Source of the DNA: Aestuariivivens marinum
GTDB lineage: Bacteria; Bacteroidota; Bacteroidia; Flavobacteriales; Flavobacteriaceae
Direction of reading: 5' to 3'
NCBI RefSeq assembly: GCF_022662175.1
Contig: NZ_JAKMCR010000001.1
Span: 434,001-498,000 of the forward strand
DNA: 64,000 nucleotides
The first letter of the stretch is position 1. The number at the start of each line of letters is the position of its first letter. Shown piece by piece: positions 34,599 to 43,117 of the stretch. The position numbers were made by a program, and so were the translations under genes. The notes beneath the pieces are model-generated. The model worked only from the letters and a program-made list of their open reading frames with translations. It was not told the DNA's origin and did not search any database.

Positions 34599-37442
34599 AT
34601 GAGATATTTTATACTATTTATAGCACTGTTAACAGTTTCATTTTCAAACGCTCAAGACACTGGGTCTATCGTTGGAAAATTGACTGATAAAGAATACAAT
34701 AATGAGCCTTTAGCCTTTGCCAATGTATTGATTAAAGGTACAACCAAGGGAACAACTTCCGATTTTGATGGCCTTTATGGTTTTGAGAGTTTAGCACCTG
34801 GAACCTATATTTTACAATTTAGCTTTGTAGGTTATGAAACCCAAGAAATACCGACTGAAGTTGTTGTTGGAAAAATAACCCAAGTTAATGTAATAATGGG
34901 CGCCAGTGCTGCTTCTTTAGATGAAGTTGTAATAACGACAACAACCAAACGGGAAAGTGAAACGGCCTTATTGTTGGAACAGAAAAAGGCTGTGGAAATG
35001 AAACAAAGCATCGGGGCACAAGAGCTTTCTCGAAAAGGCATAGGTGATGCTGCTGGTGCCGTTTCTAAAATATCTGGAGTATCCAAACAAGAAGGCTCTA
35101 GTAATGTCTATGTACGTGGTCTAGGCGATAGATATTTGAACACGACCCTAAACGGTTTGTCTTTACCATCAAATGATGTCAACAAAAAGAACATCGATTT
35201 AAATTTATTTGCTTCCGATGTTATTGAAAATGTTTCTATAAGCAAAGCCTACTCCTCGAAATATTACGCCGATTTCTCTGCTGGAAATGTCAATATATCA
35301 TCAAAAGATTACTCCGGCAACGGTTTTTTCGATTTTGGTATTGGAACCGAAATCAACACCAATGCTATAGGAAAAGATTTTGTAAAAAGTGAAGGTACTG
35401 GACACTTTGGATTTTACAACAGATATGAACACGACCCTTTTTCAGTAATCATATCCCACGGTTTCGATCCAGTAAATGGAGGAACCCCTATCAACACAAG
35501 TTTTGGAGGAGCCTTCGGTAAATCATTCAATTTCAAAAACGGTTCAAAATTAAGTTTCTATGGCACTGGCTCTTTTGAAAATGACTTTCAATACAGAAAG
35601 GGCTCCAATATAGACTACACCAATGTTGAGAAAAAAGCTTTTGAAACATCGGAAGAATTTGAATATGGCACCACAACTACTGCCATGGCATCGATTATCT
35701 ATAAGGTGGACAACAACAATACCTTTAAAATTAATTCATTGTTTGTAAATAACTCTTCAGATAAAGTAGGTTATTTTGGTATTGACGGCAAAGGGAGAAA
35801 CAGGGATGCCATCGCAAATACCGATGAAGGGTTTTATCAACAAAACATTCAATTTAATGAAAATCTTATTTATGTAAATCAATTGCTTGGGACTCATAAA
35901 TTTGACAAGCTTGATATTGATTGGGGTTTTGGCCACAACTTTGTTAATGCCCACGAACCGGATAGAAAAAGATTGAGTTTTGAGAACTATCAGTTTGCTT
36001 TAGATAATGACCCAAATACTAACCCTATATTTTATAGCAATGTAGATTTTGACAACCAACGTTATTTTCAGGATATTCAGGATGAGGAGTTAAATGGTCG
36101 CTTAAACCTTGCTTTTAAGCCATTTGAAACCGTTAAAATAAACATTGGTTATAACGGTCGTTCTAAGGAACGTAGGTTCAACAATATTAGGTATGGTTAT
36201 GACATTATTGACAATAGTGGTATAGCCAATGTTAACGCCCTAAATAGCTTCTTTACTTTAGATAATTTAAACCTTAAAGATAACCAAGGCACATATGAAA
36301 TTAAGGTTATTAAACCATATCCAAACCTTAGTAATACCAACCGCCCAGGACAACCAGAAAACACCTATAAAGGAAAACTGGACATTTATGCAGGTTATTT
36401 AAATACCGAAATTGGGTTTGGTGAAAACTGGTTGGTGATTCCTGGAATTCGCGTAGAGTCTTTTGAACAATATATTGAGTACGACGTTATTAACTTAGGG
36501 GTAAACGGTAAAGATAATATTAGTGCTTCAGATGTGTTGTTCTTACCAAGTTTAAGTATCAAACACAGTTTAAAGGAAGATCATAACATACGTTTTTCTG
36601 CAAGTCAGACTATTTCACTTCCAGAATTTAAAGAAGTTGCGCCTTTTGTTTATGAAAGTGTGTCGCAGCGTATTGGTGGTAATCCCGATTTGTTAGGACA
36701 AAAGCCTGGAGAAACATACACAAATGTTAAAGACGTATCCTATTCCAAAATTTTAAATCTCGATTTAAAATATGAATGGTTCGTAACAAAATCGGAGTTA
36801 ATCTCACTTGGGGCGTTCTACAAACAAATTGAAGATCCCGTAAACCAAGTGGTAGCATTTGATGCTACAGGAACACAACGTTTTTTTAGAACTGGAGATA
36901 AAGCTAAAATAATGGGTGTTGAAGCAGAAATCAGAAAAAATATAATCACAAATGAAGATGACGAATCTCAACTATCCTTTGGTATCAATGCTACCTATAT
37001 GCATACTGAGCAAAGTCTTTATAGTAATATTGTAGGAAGTAATTTTAATGTGAGCTTTGTAAAAGACAAAGAAGAACTTCAAGGCGCTTCTCCATTAATT
37101 ATTAATACAGATATTAACTATTCCCCTACCAACTTTAACAACTACGACCCAACTGCTACTTTGGTGTTCTCATATTTTTCAGATCGAATTGATGCGCTAG
37201 GGTCTGGGCAATTGGGTAATGTTATTGAAAAAGGCATCCCTACTTTAGATTTCATTTTAAGGAATAAAATAGGAGAAACATTCGAAATAAATTTTGCTGC
37301 CAAAAATCTGTTAAACCCCACCATAAAATATATAAGGGAAACTAACCAAGGAAATATTATAGTTACATCTCCTAATGGTAAAGATGTTTCAAATTACAAA
37401 AAAGGAATGAATATAGGCTTGCAATTAAAATATAGCTTTTAA
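34599..37442 (+). CDS. TonB-dependent outer membrane receptor
   Basis: A 947-residue receptor. The signal peptide ends near SFSNAQ. Residues about 22-100 are a carboxypeptidase-regulatory-like domain, then the TonB-box-like SLDEVVITTTTKRE. The plug holds VSKQEGSSNVYVRGLGDRY and NTTLNGLSLPS. A 22-strand-type barrel ends with the terminal aromatic strand GMNIGLQLKYSF. I use the ATG at 34599 (MRYFILFIALL) and not the upstream TTG. No SusD follows; a beta-helix lipoprotein gene follows after 43 bp. The Pho-box-like array before it suggests induction by phosphate shortage, so a phosphorus-containing ligand is a reasonable guess. Confidence 0.9.
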   Translation: MRYFILFIALLTVSFSNAQDTGSIVGKLTDKEYNNEPLAFANVLIKGTTKGTTSDFDGLYGFESLAPGTYILQFSFVGYETQEIPTEVVVGKITQVNVIMGASAASLDEVVITTTTKRESETALLLEQKKAVEMKQSIGAQELSRKGIGDAAGAVSKISGVSKQEGSSNVYVRGLGDRYLNTTLNGLSLPSNDVNKKNIDLNLFASDVIENVSISKAYSSKYYADFSAGNVNISSKDYSGNGFFDFGIGTEINTNAIGKDFVKSEGTGHFGFYNRYEHDPFSVIISHGFDPVNGGTPINTSFGGAFGKSFNFKNGSKLSFYGTGSFENDFQYRKGSNIDYTNVEKKAFETSEEFEYGTTTTAMASIIYKVDNNNTFKINSLFVNNSSDKVGYFGIDGKGRNRDAIANTDEGFYQQNIQFNENLIYVNQLLGTHKFDKLDIDWGFGHNFVNAHEPDRKRLSFENYQFALDNDPNTNPIFYSNVDFDNQRYFQDIQDEELNGRLNLAFKPFETVKINIGYNGRSKERRFNNIRYGYDIIDNSGIANVNALNSFFTLDNLNLKDNQGTYEIKVIKPYPNLSNTNRPGQPENTYKGKLDIYAGYLNTEIGFGENWLVIPGIRVESFEQYIEYDVINLGVNGKDNISASDVLFLPSLSIKHSLKEDHNIRFSASQTISLPEFKEVAPFVYESVSQRIGGNPDLLGQKPGETYTNVKDVSYSKILNLDLKYEWFVTKSELISLGAFYKQIEDPVNQVVAFDATGTQRFFRTGDKAKIMGVEAEIRKNIITNEDDESQLSFGINATYMHTEQSLYSNIVGSNFNVSFVKDKEELQGASPLIINTDINYSPTNFNNYDPTATLVFSYFSDRIDALGSGQLGNVIEKGIPTLDFILRNKIGETFEINFAAKNLLNPTIKYIRETNQGNIIVTSPNGKDVSNYKKGMNIGLQLKYSF

Positions 37443-37485
37443 CATATAATTAAAAACGATAATTAAAATTAATAAACTAGAAACA

Positions 37486-38703
37486 ATGAAAAATAATTTA
37501 TTCTTAGTACTGGCAATTACGGCATTGCTTTTTAACTCTTGTGCCTCAGATGATACTGCCGATATATATATCACTGACAATAGTGTTGTTAACAATACTA
37601 CCAATAACACCAATACAGGTGGAAATGAAGAAGAAGAGGATATTCCAATAAATGCTGCAGAATATTCATCAGACTTAGTTCTAGAAGCTAATAAAACCTA
37701 TACCATTAGCGGACCCGTCATTATGGCTGAAGGTGCCACATTAGTTATTAACGAAGGGGTTACTATAAAAGCAGTAGCTACCGGAGCCGATGTCTATATT
37801 GCTATTTCTCAGGGCGCACAAATTATAGCCAATGGTACGGCATCAAAACCAATTGTTATGACATCAGGAGATGCCAATCCGGCTGCGGGGCAATGGGGTG
37901 GATTAATTTTATTAGGAAAAGCACCTATTAATTCAGTTACAGGAAATGCGACATCTACTTCAGAAATTGGAAGCTTGCCTTATGGAGGAACTGATAATGC
38001 AGATAGCTCTGGAGTGCTTCGTTATGTACGTGTTGAGTATTCTGGTGGTGCTGCAGATGGCTCTTCCGAAAATAACGGATTCTCCTTTTATGGTGTAGGC
38101 GCAGGAACAACTGTAGATTATATTCAAGCTTATGAGGGTGCCGATGATGGTATCGAGTTTTTTGGAGGAACTGTAAATGTTAACCATGCTGTGGTTATTA
38201 ATTGTCAAGACGACTCTATCGATTGGACTGAAGGTTTTACTGGAAGCATCACCAATGCCTATGTAAAACATGGTGCAGAACACGACAAAGGGTTTGAGTG
38301 TGACGGATACAATACAGATATAGGAAATTTGTCCAATCCAAAATTCTGGTCTAAACCTACAGTAAAGGATGTTACTATTGTTGGTTTAGGTTCTGGAACC
38401 GGAAATGAGGCTGTAAGATTAAGAGCAGGTACCCAAGGTATTTTTGACAACATCGCTATTGAAGGTTTTGAAGAAGGTTTTGATCTTGATGGAGATGTTG
38501 GTGCAAATAGTGATAATCCAACAGGTACTGGAGTTATAAATGGTGATTTAGATGTTACCAACGTAACCTTTACAGATGTTACTACAAAAATGAAAAATGA
38601 TACTGGTGAAACATTTACTGAGGCCGATTTTATTACTGGTGATGGTAATGGTACAGGTACCGACTATGCTGCTTGGGGAGCAGGTTGGACCGTTGGAAAC
38701 TAA
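37486..38703 (+). CDS. beta-helix surface lipoprotein paired with the TonB receptor
   Basis: A 405-residue lipoprotein (lipobox FNSCAS). An Asn/Thr/Glu-rich acidic linker (residues about 25-55) is followed by a right-handed parallel beta-helix. It opens VLEANKTYTISGPVIMAEGATLVI, and the later coils YVRVEYSGG and AVVINCQDDSIDWTEG are rich in Asp. The C-terminus is acidic and Gly-rich. It lacks a T9SS tail. It lies 43 bp after the receptor and ends at a strong terminator, so both are probably one operon. It could take the substrate-capture role that SusD plays elsewhere, but that is inference. Confidence 0.75.
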   Translation: MKNNLFLVLAITALLFNSCASDDTADIYITDNSVVNNTTNNTNTGGNEEEEDIPINAAEYSSDLVLEANKTYTISGPVIMAEGATLVINEGVTIKAVATGADVYIAISQGAQIIANGTASKPIVMTSGDANPAAGQWGGLILLGKAPINSVTGNATSTSEIGSLPYGGTDNADSSGVLRYVRVEYSGGAADGSSENNGFSFYGVGAGTTVDYIQAYEGADDGIEFFGGTVNVNHAVVINCQDDSIDWTEGFTGSITNAYVKHGAEHDKGFECDGYNTDIGNLSNPKFWSKPTVKDVTIVGLGSGTGNEAVRLRAGTQGIFDNIAIEGFEEGFDLDGDVGANSDNPTGTGVINGDLDVTNVTFTDVTTKMKNDTGETFTEADFITGDGNGTGTDYAAWGAGWTVGN

Positions 38704-38724
38704 AAACAAATACAATAAAAAACA

Positions 38725-38755
38725 AAAAGCACCCCGCCTTTGGTGGGGTGCTTTT
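38725..38755. terminator. strong bidirectional terminator
   Basis: An 11-bp stem AAAAGCACCCC / GGGGTGCTTTT with a 9-nt loop is flanked by A-rich and T-rich sequence on both sides. It ends the receptor operon on the plus strand and the convergent MORN-like gene on the minus strand. Confidence 0.88.
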
Positions 38756-38779
38756 TACTTTTAACTTTTTTGTAGCTCG

Positions 38780-39100
38780 CTAAAGCGAAGCAACATTATT
38801 AGTGTAATTGACTTCCTTTTTTACTCCGTCAATCCAATAAATCCATTTGCCGACTTTTTTACCATTATCATAATTTGCCGAAACCGTTTTTTTGCCTTCT
38901 TTGTTAAAACTTAACCACTCACCTTGTAATTTACCATCTAATGTGTAAGACCCTGTTTGGCTTACCACACCATTGTCATGATAATAAACCACATCAATTA
39001 AATTGGTTTCTTTGTTAAGTTTTAAATCTCTCTTTTGCTTGTCTTGGGCAAAAGATACCACAGTAATTAAGAAGGCAAACAATAAAAATAATTTCTTCAT
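38780..39100 (-). CDS. small exported MORN/YwqK-like repeat protein
   Basis: A 106-residue secreted protein with a signal peptide ending near VSFAQDK. It has MORN-like repeats: YYHDNGVVSQTGSYTLDGKLQGEW, then SFNKEGKKTVSANYDNGKKVGKW. These repeats occur in many flavobacterial small proteins of unknown function and in YwqK-type proteins. On the minus strand a -7 box TAAATTTG (39132-39125) precedes the ATG by about 25 bp. The TAACA array at 39142-39179 lies upstream but in the opposite orientation to that in the phosphate promoters. Confidence 0.7.
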   Translation of the reverse strand: MKKLFLLFAFLITVVSFAQDKQKRDLKLNKETNLIDVVYYHDNGVVSQTGSYTLDGKLQGEWLSFNKEGKKTVSANYDNGKKVGKWIYWIDGVKKEVNYTNNVASL

Positions 39101-39141
39101 AATTATGAGGTTTATATGTTATACCAAATTTACAAATAACA

Positions 39142-39179
39142 TAACACTAAAGCAACGTTTACATAACATTAAATTAACA
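39142..39179 (+). promoter_or_regulatory. Pho-box-like array 4, no annotated target gene
   Basis: TAACA, CAACG, TAACA and TAACA stand at 39142, 39153, 39164 and 39175, again on an 11-bp pitch. They have the same orientation as the plus-strand phosphate promoters. TATACTTG (39190-39197), one base off TAnnTTTG, follows; its G is 33 and 22 bp after the last two repeats, within one base of the spacing in the other arrays. The next plus-strand sequence is a candidate small RNA. The array might instead act on the minus-strand gene at 38780-39100. Confidence 0.55.
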
Positions 39180-39200
39180 TTAAAGCATTTATACTTGATT

Positions 39201-39404
39201 TTTAGATACTTGAAAATAATGAGTTTACATTGGAATGTTAATGATTACTTAATATTATCATTACATTTAACTTAACTGAAACATTGATATTTGTGCCAGT
39301 CTTAAGACTAAACAATTAGTATATCATAAAATCTATTAGTTTTTGTCGACTACATTATTATGATGCCTAATGAGACTGCCTTTGGCCAAGGCAGTCTTTT
39401 TTTA
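39201..39404 (+). ncRNA. candidate phosphate-controlled small RNA
   Basis: This plus-strand stretch of about 200 nt lies between a Pho-box-like array with a weak -7 box (39142-39197) and an intrinsic terminator (39373-39403). There is no plausible coding frame: the only ATG frames are very short. A perfect 12-bp palindrome AGTCTTAAGACT (39297-39308) lies inside. A second weak promoter (TAACT at 39273, TATTTG ending at 39293) could give a shorter RNA of about 105 nt. The 5' end is thus uncertain. The existence of the RNA is inferred from the orphan terminator. Confidence 0.45.
39373..39403 (+). terminator. orphan intrinsic terminator upstream of the porin
   Basis: A perfect 10-bp stem AGACTGCCTT / AAGGCAGTCT with a 5-nt loop is followed by seven T on the plus strand. 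No plus-strand gene lies between it and the terminator at 38725-38755, and the minus side has no T-run. It therefore should end an unannotated plus-strand transcript, and it insulates the porin promoter directly downstream. Confidence 0.85.
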
Positions 39405-39414
39405 TCCATAAACT

Positions 39415-39458
39415 TAACCATTAGGAAACATTTAGTTAACATTAGTTTTGGTTCTTTG
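39415..39458 (+). promoter_or_regulatory. Pho-box-like array 3 and promoter of the porin-pit operon
   Basis: TAACC, AAACA and TAACA lie at 39415, 39426 and 39437 on an 11-bp pitch. GTTCTTTG ends at 39458, with the sites 43, 32 and 21 bp before its G, the same proximal register as array 2. TTCTTTGCAGC is identical to the receptor promoter. The predicted leader to the ATG at 39486 is about 23 nt. Confidence 0.7.
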
Positions 39459-39485
39459 CAGCGACAAAAACTAAAATTTAACTTT

Positions 39486-40691
39486 ATGAATACTAAATGT
39501 ACCCTATTAGGTATTTTTATCCTTGCATTTACATCAATAAAAGCACAAGAAATCAGTGACACTTCTTTTGGAAAAGGACTCATTAACTTTACTGCAAAAG
39601 ACAGCTCTTTTAGTGTAAAATTTGCACCACGCTTTCAAGTGAGATCCATTTCCTCTTGGGATTATGATGGTGATCAATATGGAAGCCCTGAGCACAACTT
39701 TATTGTAAGACGCGCTCGTTTGAAATTTGATGGTTTTGCTTATAGTCCTAAACTAAAATATAAAATAGAACTAGGTCTATCTAACCGTGATATTTCAGGC
39801 GCCAATCAATTTAATAGAAATACGCCACGTTACATCTTGGATGCGGTACTCATGTGGAACTTTGCAGGAAATTGGGAACTTTGGGCAGGACAAACCAAGT
39901 TACCCGGAAATGTGGAACGTGTGGTATCTTCTGCAAACCTACAATTGGTAGATCGTTCCTTGTTAAATAGCCGCTTTAATATTGATCGTGATCTAGGGAT
40001 TCAATTACGTCATAAAACTAATTTAGGAGGTGATTTTTTAATGCGTGAAAAATTTGCCATCTCCCAAGGCGAAGGTAGAAATGTGACTGAAGGTAACGAA
40101 GGAGGCTTGCAGTATACTGGTCGTTTGGAATTTTTACCTTTTGGTGAGTTTAAATCCAAAGGCGATTATAGTCAGTCTGATTTAAAACGCGAAGCTAAAC
40201 CAAAACTTATGGCTGGATTTACTTATAATTACAATGAAAAGGCTGTAAGAGAAAGAGGCTTTGCAGGTGATTATATGATGAGAACTGATGGTTCCCTTTA
40301 CGAAACAGACCAAACTACCATTTTTGCAGATGCTATGTTTAAATATAACGGATTTTCATTTATGGGAGAATACGCCAAAAGAACAGCTGATAATGAAATC
40401 GCAACAGAATTAGATGGTACTACCCCTACTGGAGATGTAGTATTAACCGGTAATGCCCTAAACCTTCAAGCTGGTTATTTATTTAAAACCAATTATGAAA
40501 TAGCAGGTCGATTTACTTCTGTAGATTATGAAACAATTACTGGAGCCGAACCACAAAAGCAATACACTTTAGGTGTTAATAAGTTTATAGTTGGTCACAA
40601 ACTAAAGGTACAATCGGATATTAGCTATACTACTGTTGATGGAAATAAAGATAACATTACTTTTAGGTTAGGATTTGATATCCATTTTTAA
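39486..40691 (+). CDS. phosphate-selective porin O/P family protein
   Basis: I start at the ATG at 39486 (MNTKCTLLGIFIL, 401 residues), because the longer frame runs through the terminator and promoter. The signal peptide ends near TSIKAQE. The body is a porin barrel of the OprO/OprP type, with FAPRFQVRSISSWDYDGDQY near the N-terminus, the block FIVRRARLKFDGFAYSPKLKYK and the terminal strand KDNITFRLGFDIHF. It would let phosphate or polyphosphate cross the outer membrane. It sits 40 bp before pit and behind a Pho-box-like array. Confidence 0.9.
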   Translation: MNTKCTLLGIFILAFTSIKAQEISDTSFGKGLINFTAKDSSFSVKFAPRFQVRSISSWDYDGDQYGSPEHNFIVRRARLKFDGFAYSPKLKYKIELGLSNRDISGANQFNRNTPRYILDAVLMWNFAGNWELWAGQTKLPGNVERVVSSANLQLVDRSLLNSRFNIDRDLGIQLRHKTNLGGDFLMREKFAISQGEGRNVTEGNEGGLQYTGRLEFLPFGEFKSKGDYSQSDLKREAKPKLMAGFTYNYNEKAVRERGFAGDYMMRTDGSLYETDQTTIFADAMFKYNGFSFMGEYAKRTADNEIATELDGTTPTGDVVLTGNALNLQAGYLFKTNYEIAGRFTSVDYETITGAEPQKQYTLGVNKFIVGHKLKVQSDISYTTVDGNKDNITFRLGFDIHF

Positions 40692-40731
40692 AAAAAATAA
40701 CAATTAGATAACAATATAATTAATAATAGTC

Positions 40732-43053
40732 ATGATATTTGCTGATATTTTACAATTAAACCCAATGGATAATATCTATTTATACATGTTGATCGCCTTA
40801 ACAATTTTAGCTGTTGCAGATATCATTGTAGGCGTAAGTAATGATGCTATTAACTTTTTAAACTCGGCTATTGGCTCTAAAGCTCTTTCTTTAAAAACCA
40901 TAATGATTGTAGCGAGTTTAGGTATTTTCATAGGAGCTGTATATTCTAGTGGCCTTATGGAAGTAGCCCGTAAAGGAATTTTTGTTCCGGCAGAGTTTAA
41001 CTTTCATGAAATTATGCTCATTTTCATGACAGTTATGATAACGGACATTCTTTTATTAGACTTTTTTAATACCCTAGGGCTGCCTACTTCAACTACTGTT
41101 TCGATTGTTTTTAATTTATTGGGAGCTGCAGTTGTAATGGCATTAATAAAAATAGGCGCTTCGGATACCCAAACATTTGCAGATTTAGGTGACTATATAA
41201 ATACTAAAAAAGCTTTTGAAATTATTAGTGGCATCTTGCTTTCTGTTGTTATTGCTTTTAGCATAGGTGCTATTGTTCAGTGGTTTTCACGTTTAATTTT
41301 TACATTCCATTATACTGATAAAATAAAGAATTTTGGAGCTATTTTTGGTGGATTAGCTCTAACAGCTATTTTATATTTTATTTTTATGAAAGGTTTAAAA
41401 GGTACACCTTACTACAGTGAATTAAAAGGCTATTTAGAGGGAAATGAAATATATATAATACTTTGTGGTTTTTTATTATTTACTTTATTATCATTTGCCT
41501 ATCAAAAAATCACAAAAAAAAGTATTCTTATCATAGTTATTGCTGTAGGTACTTTTGGTTTAGCTCTAGCTTTTTCTGGTAACGACTTAGTAAACTTTAT
41601 TGGTGTTCCTATGGCTGCTTACCACTCTTACGAAGCCTGGTCTGTTTCTGGAGCTTCAGCTACTGATTTTACTATGGGGGTTCTTAGTAAAAAAATGCCT
41701 GCTGAACCTTTTTTACTGTTTATTGCCGGAGGTATTATGGTAATTACACTATGGTTTTCTAAAAAAGCTAAAACAGTTGCAGAAACAGAGATTAGCCTAT
41801 CCAGACAAAGTGATACACATGAAAAATTTAAACCAAACTTATTATCCCGTAGTATTGTCAAGGGGACAACATTGTTGACTAATGCATTAACAGTCATTAT
41901 ACCTAAGTCCACTCAAAAAAAGGTTAACGCAAGTTTTCAAAAGCCTGATTCTGCACTGTTATTAACAAAAGATCAAAGTATAGAAGCACCTGCATTTGAT
42001 ATGATTAGAGCCTCAGTTAATCTAATGGTAGCCGGTGTTTTAATTTCCATAGCTACTACCATGAAACTGCCATTATCTACTACTTATGTAACCTTTATGG
42101 TCGCCATGGGTACCTCTTTAGCTGATAGAGCTTGGGGAGCAGATAGTGCCGTTTATCGAGTTGCTGGCGTACTTAATGTAATAGGTGGATGGTTTTTTAC
42201 TGCTATTGCTGCTTTTATGGGTGCTGGACTGGTTGTTTTCTTAATTAATTGGCATCCTGCTGTAATGACTCCAATATTGTTACTTCTAACTGTAATTTTA
42301 TTGGTAAGGAACTATTTGTCACATAAAAGCAAATCTTTAACAAAAAGTGAAGATAGTCTTAAAAATGCTGAAAGTAGCTCATTACAAGGTGTAATACATG
42401 AAAGCACAAATAATATTGCTAATGTTGTTAAAAGAGGCAATAAAATATATTCTAATGCTATTAATGGCTTAGCCAAACAAGATTTAGCTATGCTTAAAAA
42501 GAACAAAAAGCAGATAGATAAGCTATCATTAGAGGTTGATAACTTAAGAGACAATATCTTTTATTTTATAAAGAATTTAGATGAATCTAGTGTTGGTGCC
42601 AGTAATTTTTATATTAACATTTTAGGTTATTTGCAAGATATGACCCAGTCCTTAGAATATATTTCCAAAGCTAGCCACAAACACGTCAATAATAACCACA
42701 AAAAGTTAAAATTTAATCAAATTAAGGAACTAAAAGAAGTTGATGGTTCACTAGAACAGCTACTAAATGAAATTAAGGACGCTTTTGAATCACGTTCATT
42801 TGAACAAATAGGAAATATTTTAAATAGGGAAAAAAATATATTTAAAGTGGTTTCTGAAAAAATACAAAAACAGGTAGAACGTACCCGTACCGAAGAGTCC
42901 AGTCCTAAAAACACGACCCTTTACTTTGGCTTATTGTTAGAAACTAAAGATTTACTCAAAGCTACAATGAGTCTTTTGGAGGAATACCATGATGCCCATG
43001 ACGCTTCAGTTAAACCTGCTAAATTAACTCCAGAAAACAAGGAAGAGGCGTAA
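40732..43053 (+). CDS. pit: PiT family inorganic phosphate transporter with PhoU-like tail
   Basis: A 773-residue inner membrane transporter. The two PiT signature repeats are seen as VGVSNDAINFLNSAIGSKAL (near residue 33) and SGNDLVNFIGVPMAAYHSYEAW (near residue 285). About twelve spans end near residue 527. A long soluble helical tail (about 540-770), rich in Lys and Glu, resembles PhoU or DUF47 domains. At 773 residues it is much longer than the ~500 of E. coli PitA because of this tail and a loop near 345-410. It follows the porin in one operon. It takes up phosphate by proton or cation symport. Confidence 0.92.
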   Translation: MIFADILQLNPMDNIYLYMLIALTILAVADIIVGVSNDAINFLNSAIGSKALSLKTIMIVASLGIFIGAVYSSGLMEVARKGIFVPAEFNFHEIMLIFMTVMITDILLLDFFNTLGLPTSTTVSIVFNLLGAAVVMALIKIGASDTQTFADLGDYINTKKAFEIISGILLSVVIAFSIGAIVQWFSRLIFTFHYTDKIKNFGAIFGGLALTAILYFIFMKGLKGTPYYSELKGYLEGNEIYIILCGFLLFTLLSFAYQKITKKSILIIVIAVGTFGLALAFSGNDLVNFIGVPMAAYHSYEAWSVSGASATDFTMGVLSKKMPAEPFLLFIAGGIMVITLWFSKKAKTVAETEISLSRQSDTHEKFKPNLLSRSIVKGTTLLTNALTVIIPKSTQKKVNASFQKPDSALLLTKDQSIEAPAFDMIRASVNLMVAGVLISIATTMKLPLSTTYVTFMVAMGTSLADRAWGADSAVYRVAGVLNVIGGWFFTAIAAFMGAGLVVFLINWHPAVMTPILLLLTVILLVRNYLSHKSKSLTKSEDSLKNAESSSLQGVIHESTNNIANVVKRGNKIYSNAINGLAKQDLAMLKKNKKQIDKLSLEVDNLRDNIFYFIKNLDESSVGASNFYINILGYLQDMTQSLEYISKASHKHVNNNHKKLKFNQIKELKEVDGSLEQLLNEIKDAFESRSFEQIGNILNREKNIFKVVSEKIQKQVERTRTEESSPKNTTLYFGLLLETKDLLKATMSLLEEYHDAHDASVKPAKLTPENKEEA

Positions 43054-43075
43054 AATAATTTTTATACTATCTATT

Positions 43076-43101
43076 AGAAAGCACCATTTTAGGTGCTTTC
43101 T
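43076..43101. terminator. bidirectional terminator between pit and the Na/Pi gene
   Basis: A 10-bp stem AGAAAGCACC / GGTGCTTTCT with a 6-nt loop is followed by TTGTTT on the plus strand. It lies between two convergent genes. Confidence 0.8.
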
Positions 43102-43117
43102 TGTTTATAGTTATAAC

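Noticed and set aside
39003-39275. 90-codon plus-strand frame across the array at 39142
   Set aside because: It overlaps the MORN-like gene and runs through the TAACA array. The residues look like a translation of AT-rich promoter DNA.
39360-39485. Upstream extension of the porin frame to 39360
   Set aside because: It would translate the terminator hairpin and the promoter. The signal peptide begins at the ATG at 39486.
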